5,307 nt of DNA from Deltaproteobacteria bacterium (GTDB lineage Bacteria; Desulfobacterota; DSM-4660; Desulfatiglandales; HGW-15): assembly GCA_030671095.1 (NCBI GenBank), contig DAOVAK010000240.1, positions 1 through 5,307 of the forward strand, written 5' to 3'. The notes beneath the pieces were generated by a model, which did no database searches, was not told the DNA's origin, and saw only the letters and a list, made by a program, of their open reading frames with translations. Every line of letters begins with the position of its first letter. Position 1 is the first letter of the stretch. The translations under genes and the position numbers were made by a program. Of this stretch, positions 1 through 4,064 are shown in pieces.

Positions 1-133
1 AGCGCAAAAAATTGGCAAGACGATAGACACGCTCAGCGAATTGTTTGTAAGTGAATCTGGCCTTGCCACAGACCACAGCCTCTTTATCGGCATAGAGACT
101 CAAAGCCTTCTCAAGGATGAACGGAATGTTCAT
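1..133 (-). CDS. AMP-binding acyl-CoA synthetase, N-terminal fragment (runs off left edge)
   Basis: The minus strand from ATG 133-131 reads without a stop to the window edge, giving 44 codons that begin MNIPFILEKALSLYADKEAV. The following segment (AVVCGKARFTYKQFAERV, residues 19-36, then YRLANFLR) has the pattern that opens the AMP-dependent synthetase/ligase fold (PF00501): 'pdk-Avv-g...-TY-ef-.rv-rlAn-L'. Family members activate a carboxylic acid with ATP to an acyl-adenylate and then form the CoA thioester in the cytoplasm. An in-frame TAG (139-137) lies two codons upstream, so this ATG is the first possible start. A GGAGGT ribosome site sits at 150-145, 11 nt away, which is slightly long. 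The catalytic motifs lie outside the window, so the substrate (fatty, aromatic or other acid) cannot be read. The gene is divergent from livG. A non-ribosomal adenylation domain is a less likely alternative given the early start. Confidence 0.75.
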   Translation of the reverse strand, partial: MNIPFILEKALSLYADKEAVVCGKARFTYKQFAERVYRLANFLR

Positions 134-190
134 GGTCTAATTTTACCTCCCTTTGCCGTGGACCAGAATTTGTCTGCATCAATAAATGCT

Positions 191-196
191 ATTATA
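191..196 (-). promoter_or_regulatory. Candidate -10 box for the acyl-CoA synthetase gene
   Basis: The minus strand reads a perfect TATAAT here, 57 nt before the ligase ATG, which would give a leader of about 50 nt. No good TTGACA match lies 16-18 nt upstream. That position falls inside the adjacent repeat element, in its CCCCGAA/TTCGGGG hairpin. The box could be chance, could use an activator, or could be an older promoter whose -35 region was displaced by the repeat. Confidence 0.3.
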
Positions 197-199
197 GTA

Positions 200-397
200 T
201 CATTGCGAGAAGCTCCCCGAAGGCTTTCGGGGACGACAAAGCCGTTCGGCTTCGAGCAGTTCGGCCTTGAGCGACTCGATGTGAGCTCGTCGACACGTCT
301 CACTGCCGAAAGGCTCACGGCCGAGAGGCAATCTCTTGGGAGATATTGAAAACAGGGGCTTTCACAATATGAGATTGCTTCGCTTCGCTCGCAATGA
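200..397. repeat. Hairpin-rich palindromic element: two head-to-head TCATTGCGAG/GCAATCTC repeats
   Basis: The ends are an exact 10-bp inverted repeat, TCATTGCGAG (200-209) and CTCGCAATGA (388-397). A second exact pair is nested inside, GCAATCTC (328-335) and GAGATTGC (371-378), and an imperfect third pair inside that (343-352 with 361-370, 8 of 10). Thus there are two copies of one repeat in opposite orientation: a compact 27-bp copy at 371-397 and an expanded 136-bp copy at 200-335. The expanded copy contains a 7-bp CCCCGAA/TTCGGGG hairpin (215-232), AAGCCG/CGGCTT (239-252) and a longer arm pairing 261-272 with 313-324 at 11 of 12 positions. From general knowledge, TCATTGCGAG...GCAATCTC repeats are scattered in intergenic regions of many environmental bacterial genomes. 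A non-autonomous mobile (MITE/REP-like) origin is inference. No target-site duplication is clear. Confidence 0.65.
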
Positions 398-592
398 CCA
401 TGACGTATGATTACCGGGCGGGTACCGGATGTTTCCGTCTAGAAAGAGATCGCTGCAATCCTTTGTGAGGCATTTTCTTAACACAATATCATTGGAATGC
501 AAAGGGGCCTTCCCTTAGATCGTTCTGCTTTAAGTCGCATTGTATGGGGGCGCATAAGACATAGGATGACAGTTTTGATCTGACTCTGTTCC

Positions 593-627
593 CATAATTT
601 GACGGATAGGCTTTTTTCTTGTATGAG
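593..627 (+). promoter_or_regulatory. Weak promoter candidates for livGF
   Basis: Two sigma-70-like possibilities overlap here. CATAAT at 593-598 matches the -10 consensus at 5 of 6 positions and would leave a leader of about 30 nt before ATG 635, but no clear -35 box lies 16-18 nt upstream. Alternatively TTGACG (599-604), 17 nt, and TATGAG (622-627) form a -35/-10 pair, which would make the message nearly leaderless from ATG 635. Neither is convincing alone. An operon promoter is expected here because no plus-strand gene precedes livG. Confidence 0.25.
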
Positions 628-634
628 TGGAAAC

Positions 635-1354
635 ATGGCAGAAAATGCGATTGTCAATATCGTGGATATTAAAAAATCTTTTGCCGGGGTACTTGCCTTA
701 AACGGTGTCTCATTCTCTGTACCACAGAGAAGCATGTTTGGTTTGATTGGACCCAATGGCGCGGGTAAGACCACCCTGATCAATGTGATCAACGGGGTCT
801 ATAAGCCGGACAGGGGCGAGATTCACTTTGGGACCATCCGACTGAATGATATGGCGATCTATGACATTGCCCAGTTGGGCATTTCTCGAACCTTTCAGGT
901 GGCCCGGATCTTTCGTCGCATGTCCGTTCTCGAGAATATGGTGGCCCCAACCATCTTCCTAAAGGAGAGCTCGGAAAGACTCAAGAACCGAGTCATGGAA
1001 CTCCTCGACTTCGTGGGATTATCTGGCAAAAGAGATCAATATGCCTTTGAACTCTCCGGGGGGCAGCAGAAGCTCCTTGAATTTGCCAGAGCCCTGGTTA
1101 CAGATCCCCAGTTGGTCCTGATGGACGAACCCTTCGCAGGCGTGCATCCCGAAATTAAGGCCCAACTCATTGACAACATCAAGGAGCTCAATGAAAAGGG
1201 GAAGACATTTATCATCGTCAGCCATGACATGCGTTCCATCTCCGATTTGTGCACTCAAGTGGTGGTTCTCAACTTTGGTGAAAAACTAACAGAGGGCCCG
1301 CCTGAAGAAGTTTTTACCAATGAACAGGTGATTGAGGCCTATCTGGGAGATTAG
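635..1354 (+). CDS. livG: Branched-chain amino acid-type ABC transporter ATP-binding protein LivG
   Basis: This cytoplasmic ATPase subunit powers Liv-type uptake together with LivF. From ATG 635 it is 239 aa. Walker A GPNGAGKT is at 39-46, the Q-loop TFQ at 86-88, the signature LSGGQQ at 140-145, Walker B LVLMDEP at 160-166 and the switch histidine H197 in SHD. The tail (VLNFGEKLTEGPPEEVF and then VIEAYLG) is typical of LivG and separates it from LivF. It is shorter than the usual 250-260 aa because the helical stretch between Q-loop and signature is compact. It also has LSGGQQ and SHD where LivG commonly has LPYGQQ and EHD, though all catalytic positions remain. ATG 635 is chosen because it places the protein end close to the first beta strand. 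In-frame ATG 623 and TTG 599 are possible, and no start has a strong ribosome site (GAGTGG at 625-630 is the best). It is first in a two-gene operon with livF. Confidence 0.93.
   Translation: MAENAIVNIVDIKKSFAGVLALNGVSFSVPQRSMFGLIGPNGAGKTTLINVINGVYKPDRGEIHFGTIRLNDMAIYDIAQLGISRTFQVARIFRRMSVLENMVAPTIFLKESSERLKNRVMELLDFVGLSGKRDQYAFELSGGQQKLLEFARALVTDPQLVLMDEPFAGVHPEIKAQLIDNIKELNEKGKTFIIVSHDMRSISDLCTQVVVLNFGEKLTEGPPEEVFTNEQVIEAYLGD
1345..1349 (+). promoter_or_regulatory. Ribosome binding site that fixes the livF start at TTG 1359
   Basis: GGGAG lies inside the last codons of livG, 9 nt before TTG 1359. The same frame is open upstream to TTG 1332, but that start would overlap livG and add nine residues not seen in LivF proteins. 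The spacing and the resulting protein start (MFLDFQNITVGY) both favour 1359. Placing the site within livG suggests translational coupling. Confidence 0.6.
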
Positions 1355-1358
1355 TGCC

Positions 1359-2069
1359 TTGTTTTTGGATTTTCAAAATATCACCGTGGGATATTATCAG
1401 GACCTCATGGTGCTGCAGGATGTCTCTCTTCAAGCCCGGGAAGAGAGAATCACCACCATCATCGGCCCCAACGGAGCCGGAAAATCCACCGTGCTGAAGA
1501 CCGCATTCGGGTTCTTGAAGCCGATGAATGGGGAAATCCTGTTGAATGAGAAGAATATCACAGGACAGAACCCCTATACCATGCCGTCGCAGGGGATGGT
1601 CTTTATCATGCAGGATCGCGGTATCTTCCCCTTTCTGACCGTGGAAGAAAACCTTGAACTGGGTGCCTGGCTTTTCAAAAAGGACAAGCGCCGGGTCAAA
1701 CAAAGTATTGAAAAGATTTACAGCAAATATTCGCTACTGCAGGATAGGCGTACAGTCTATGCGGGCAATCTCAGCGGTGGTGAGCAGAGGATGTTGGAGA
1801 TCGGCAAGGCACTTATGATAGATCCACAGATCATACTCTTTGATGAGCCGACGGCTGGGCTGGCTCCCATGGTGAGCAACCTCATATTTGAGGAGGTAGA
1901 TAAACTAAGAAAACAAAAACGGACCCTCTTGATGGTAGAGCAGAATGTAAGAAAAGCCCTTAAAATTACAGACTACGTGTATGTGCTAGAATTTGGACGC
2001 GTTACATTTGAAGGGACCACGGAAGAGATAAACCTTCGAGAGGCCGTTACCCCTTGGATCAATTGGTAA
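1359..2069 (+). CDS. livF: Branched-chain amino acid-type ABC transporter ATP-binding protein LivF
   Basis: This is the second cytoplasmic ATPase, the partner of LivG in the nucleotide-binding dimer. From TTG 1359 it is 236 aa, the usual LivF length, and opens MFLDFQNITVGYYQDLMVL like the family pattern 'ml-ve-l-v-Yg...-aL'. Walker A GPNGAGKS is at 36-43, the Q-loop glutamine Q85 in FIMQ, the signature LSGGEQ at 138-143, Walker B IILFDEP at 158-164, followed by the D-loop AGLAP. The switch position is glutamine (Q195 in MVEQN) in place of histidine, which is characteristic of LivF and not a defect. It starts 4 bp after the livG stop and is probably translationally coupled. It converges on livM, whose stop lies 81 bp further on. 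TTG is an unusual start codon, but no ATG or GTG is available nearby in frame. Confidence 0.93.
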   Translation: MFLDFQNITVGYYQDLMVLQDVSLQAREERITTIIGPNGAGKSTVLKTAFGFLKPMNGEILLNEKNITGQNPYTMPSQGMVFIMQDRGIFPFLTVEENLELGAWLFKKDKRRVKQSIEKIYSKYSLLQDRRTVYAGNLSGGEQRMLEIGKALMIDPQIILFDEPTAGLAPMVSNLIFEEVDKLRKQKRTLLMVEQNVRKALKITDYVYVLEFGRVTFEGTTEEINLREAVTPWINW

Positions 2070-2075
2070 GGATCG

Positions 2076-2088
2076 GGAGCTGCGCTCC
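2076..2088 (+). terminator. Small GC-rich hairpin just after livF
   Basis: GGAGC (2076-2080), a TGC loop and GCTCC (2084-2088) form a 5-bp stem 6 nt beyond the livF stop. No T-run follows on the plus strand, so it does not meet the usual rule for an intrinsic terminator. It could protect the 3' end of the livGF message. For the opposite transcript, a T6 run on the minus strand (2135-2130) lies after livM but without a good stem before it. No canonical terminator is therefore visible between the convergent operons. Confidence 0.25.
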
Positions 2089-2128
2089 TATTGGAGTGTT
2101 GGAGTATTGGAGTACTGGAGTGGTGGAT
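2089..2128. repeat. 8-bp tandem repeat, consensus TATTGGAG
   Basis: Four consecutive 8-bp units, TATTGGAG, TGTTGGAG, TATTGGAG and TACTGGAG, are followed by a degenerate fifth, TGGTGGAT. The array fills about half of the convergent livF-livM gap. It has no coding role. Such short intergenic arrays expand or contract by slippage, so copy number may vary between strains. Confidence 0.75.
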
Positions 2129-2150
2129 AAAAAAGCGCCCAAATCCCCAG

Positions 2151-3095
2151 TTACTTGATCTTACCTCGTAAAGCGGGGATCTTGTCTTCCGCCAAACCTA
2201 GAATTCCACGCCGCATAAACATCACCAGCAAACCTAGAACGAACCCCAACAAAATGAGATGGGAAAGGGGCCAGCGCGCCCAGATAAAATCCGCAATAAT
2301 GAAGAGGATAACGGAACCGATGACAGGACCCAGGATCGTTCCAATCCCCCCTAGCATGGTCATGGCGATGACTTCCACATTGGTCTCGATAAAAAAGGCC
2401 GCTTCTGGATAGATATAGCCGATAAACTGGAGATCAATGGCCCCTGCCATTCCCATCATAAAGGTGCTCAAGGAAAAGGCCCAAGCCTTGTACTTCGGAG
2501 CATTGATCCCCATGGCCATAGCCGCATCCTCATCCTCCCTGATGGCCTTCAAGGTCACACCAAATTTGGATCGTACGAGATAGTAGATCATAATTACAGA
2601 ACCAGATGTGACAACAAGCATGAGATAATATGCGCCCATAGGGTTCCTGATGGCCGGGAGGGGGATTCCAAATGACCCGCCACTGAATTCTTCTGGCAGA
2701 TTGAACATGATGACCTTGAGGGCTTCATTAAGGGCGATAGTGGCAATGGCGAAATAGGCCCCCCTGAGTCTTAAAAGAACCCGTCCCAAGAGATATCCTG
2801 CGGCCCCTGCCCCAAAACCTCCACTCAAAAGACACAGATAAGAAAAGGCACCGAGTCCTGTCTTGGATGCCAGTATGGCTGCCACGTACCCACCTATACC
2901 GTAAAAGGCCACATGCCCGAAGCTGATATACCCCACGTATCCGGCAATGAGGTTGAAGCTCATCGCCAGACAGATATATTTGATCATCAGGAAGAAATAG
3001 GTGGTGGTTTTGAAACCACTATGGGGAGCCCAGGCCAAAAAAGAAACGCCGGCCACAAAAATTAGTCCCCACCATATTCTGCCTTGAAGGTTCAT
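2151..3095 (-). CDS. livM: Branched-chain amino acid-type ABC transporter permease LivM
   Basis: This inner-membrane permease pairs with LivH to form the translocation channel. It has 314 aa with about eight to ten hydrophobic segments (roughly 8-24, 33-53, 57-76, 84-107, 113-131, 155-174, 204-224, 243-269, 276-295). The family block NLIAGYVGYISFGHVAFYG (48-66) matches the conserved 'NL-G-G-iSfGha-f-giG-Y' of LivM. AIREDEDAAMAMGIN (184-198) is the cytoplasmic EAA-type loop that contacts the ATPases. TMLGGIGTILGPVIGS (246-261) and RRGILGL (295-301) complete the C-terminal signature. The length fits short LivM forms; E. coli LivM is longer. ATG 3095-3093 follows the livH stop by 2 bp, with a GAGG ribosome site at 3104-3101 inside the livH end, so the two are translationally coupled. 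It is the last gene of the minus-strand operon in view and converges on livF. Confidence 0.93.
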   Translation of the reverse strand: MNLQGRIWWGLIFVAGVSFLAWAPHSGFKTTTYFFLMIKYICLAMSFNLIAGYVGYISFGHVAFYGIGGYVAAILASKTGLGAFSYLCLLSGGFGAGAAGYLLGRVLLRLRGAYFAIATIALNEALKVIMFNLPEEFSGGSFGIPLPAIRNPMGAYYLMLVVTSGSVIMIYYLVRSKFGVTLKAIREDEDAAMAMGINAPKYKAWAFSLSTFMMGMAGAIDLQFIGYIYPEAAFFIETNVEVIAMTMLGGIGTILGPVIGSVILFIIADFIWARWPLSHLILLGFVLGLLVMFMRRGILGLAEDKIPALRGKIK

Positions 3096-3097
3096 GC

Positions 3098-3982
3098 CTA
3101 CCTCAATGTCCCTAGTATGCCCCCAGGTCTGAATATGAGAATGAGAAGGAGTGTGATAAATGCAACTGCAGGAGATAAGGCGTATGTAGCAAAAAGGGAA
3201 GTATAGCTTTCAGCCAAACCCAGGATCAGTCCACCCAAAAAGGCTCCGATTGGGTTGCCTAGCCCCCCGAGTACAACGACTGTGAAACATTTGAGAAGAT
3301 AGTACACGCCCATAATGGGCGTAATGGGATAAGTAAGAGATATGACCACACCTGCCATCAGGGCGTAGGTGAGTCCAATGCTAAAGGAAATCTGAAATAT
3401 TTTGACTGGATCAATGCCGTCAAGCATCACATAGTTGCGATTCTGGGTAACCGCCCTTATAGCCTTCCCGATAATGGTCTTTTTGAGGAAGAAATATAAA
3501 AGCCCACCAAGGATCAACGCAGAAATGAATGCGATCAAGCGCGAGGAGGGAACGGCGATGCTCCCCAGGAAAATTGTGGGCATAAGGGTGGGAACCCCCC
3601 TAAGGTCGGACCCCCAAATATTAAGGGCTGCTCCATAGATAATCATGGAAAGGCCGAAGGTAAAAAGGAGACACATCATCTCCTGTTCCACCTCGTTGGT
3701 GGCCACCTCCAAGATGCGGTTGATCAAGTAACGATAGAGAATGATACCCATCCCGGCGCCTATGGGGATGGCTAACAACATGGAGAAGAGGGGATGGAGA
3801 CCTAGCACATGATACATGCCGTAACCCAGGTAGGCTCCCAACATAATAAACACCCCGTGGGCCAGGTTCACCACCTTCATCACACCCCAAATCAGGCTCA
3901 GACCTAGGGCTGCAAGGCCATATACACCTCCGATAAGAAGGCCGTTAACAGTAGTCTCTATGAGTCCCACAAGATCGATCAT
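3098..3982 (-). CDS. livH: Branched-chain amino acid-type ABC transporter permease LivH
   Basis: This is the second inner-membrane permease, the partner of LivM. From ATG 3982-3980 it is 294 aa, close to the usual 290-310. It has about eight hydrophobic segments (roughly 7-34, 37-59, 64-86, 102-123, 148-167, 197-217, 232-258, 264-284). The start NGLLIGGVYGLAALGLSLIW (13-32) followed by VMKVVNLAHGVFIMLGAY (34-51) is the classic LivH opening. GKAIRAVTQNRNYVMLDGID (172-191) is the ATPase-contacting loop, VVVLGGLGNPIGAFLGG (235-251) a conserved membrane motif, and RPGGILG (285-291) the C-terminal signature. A TTG directly before the ATG (3985-3983) could extend it by one residue. ATG is preferred because AAGGA (3994-3990) lies 7 nt away. 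It follows the binding-protein gene after an 82-bp spacer that holds a strong hairpin, and is followed by livM after 2 bp. Confidence 0.94.
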   Translation of the reverse strand: MIDLVGLIETTVNGLLIGGVYGLAALGLSLIWGVMKVVNLAHGVFIMLGAYLGYGMYHVLGLHPLFSMLLAIPIGAGMGIILYRYLINRILEVATNEVEQEMMCLLFTFGLSMIIYGAALNIWGSDLRGVPTLMPTIFLGSIAVPSSRLIAFISALILGGLLYFFLKKTIIGKAIRAVTQNRNYVMLDGIDPVKIFQISFSIGLTYALMAGVVISLTYPITPIMGVYYLLKCFTVVVLGGLGNPIGAFLGGLILGLAESYTSLFATYALSPAVAFITLLLILIFRPGGILGTLR

Positions 3983-3983
3983 C

Positions 3984-3995
3984 AAAGGATCCTTT
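3984..3995. promoter_or_regulatory. 12-bp perfect palindrome containing the livH ribosome binding site
   Basis: AAAGGATCCTTT is self-complementary, and its minus-strand AAGGA is the Shine-Dalgarno sequence of livH, 7 nt before ATG 3982. With no loop it cannot fold on itself, so the symmetry may be chance. The ribosome site itself is well supported and decides the ATG start. Confidence 0.5.
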
Positions 3996-4011
3996 TCCTT
4001 ATCAAAATTAG

Positions 4012-4034
4012 GAGGGGAGGTTTCACCTCCCCTC
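4012..4034 (-). promoter_or_regulatory. Intercistronic hairpin between the binding-protein gene and livH
   Basis: On the minus strand GAGGGGAGGT and ACCTCCCCTC (plus-strand arms 4025-4034 and 4012-4021) form a perfect 10-bp GC-rich stem with a 3-nt loop, 30 nt after the binding-protein stop. The sequence downstream in the direction of transcription is CTAATTTTG, only four T in a row and offset by four bases, so it would be a weak or partial intrinsic terminator. Placement after a binding protein and before its permeases is a known way to make more binding protein than channel, by partial termination or by protecting the upstream message. That role here is inference. Confidence 0.6.
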
Positions 4035-4064
4035 TCTCTGCACTAAGAAACTGGATGGGCGATT

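Larger units (their letters stand above)
134..634. other. 501-bp divergent intergenic region between the ligase gene and livG
   Basis: No credible gene lies here. From 134 to about 190 is the leader of the ligase gene, and 200-397 is a structured repeat element annotated separately. From 398 to 634 there is non-coding sequence with a small direct repeat TACCGG (412-417 and 423-428), a weak AAGGG/CCCTT hairpin (502-516) and AT-rich sequence towards livG. A 102-codon plus-strand reading frame from 41 to 349 overlaps the ligase start and the repeat and is not protein-like. No riboswitch, T-box or tRNA structure was recognised. Confidence 0.6.

Noticed and set aside
41..349. 102-codon plus-strand reading frame
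   Set aside because: It overlaps the start of the ligase on the other strand and runs through the hairpin repeats. Its C-terminal half, with near-duplicate RLTAERLTAER, merely reflects the repeat DNA.
200..397. CRISPR array
   Set aside because: The repeats are inverted and only two copies exist, with no regular direct repeat-spacer pattern and no cas genes.
412..428. TACCGG direct repeat with a GGTACC palindrome as a possible operator
   Set aside because: It is only 6 bp with an 11-bp period, appears once, and has no associated promoter element. It is too weak to call.
478..792. 104-codon minus-strand reading frame over the livG start
   Set aside because: Its LPAPLGPIKP segment is the antisense of the LivG Walker A region, and the rest has no family resemblance.
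1019..1703. Antisense reading frames over livG and livF (1019-1258, 1036-1254, 1314-1703)
   Set aside because: They lie opposite strongly conserved ATPase coding sequence and have no recognisable domains or ribosome sites.
1959..1995. Loss of the switch histidine in LivF as a sign of a dead ATPase site
   Set aside because: Glutamine in VEQN is the normal LivF family state, so it is not degeneration.
3621..3890. 89-codon minus-strand frame inside livH in another register
   Set aside because: It lies entirely within livH, which has full family motifs in its own frame; the composition is frame-shift noise.
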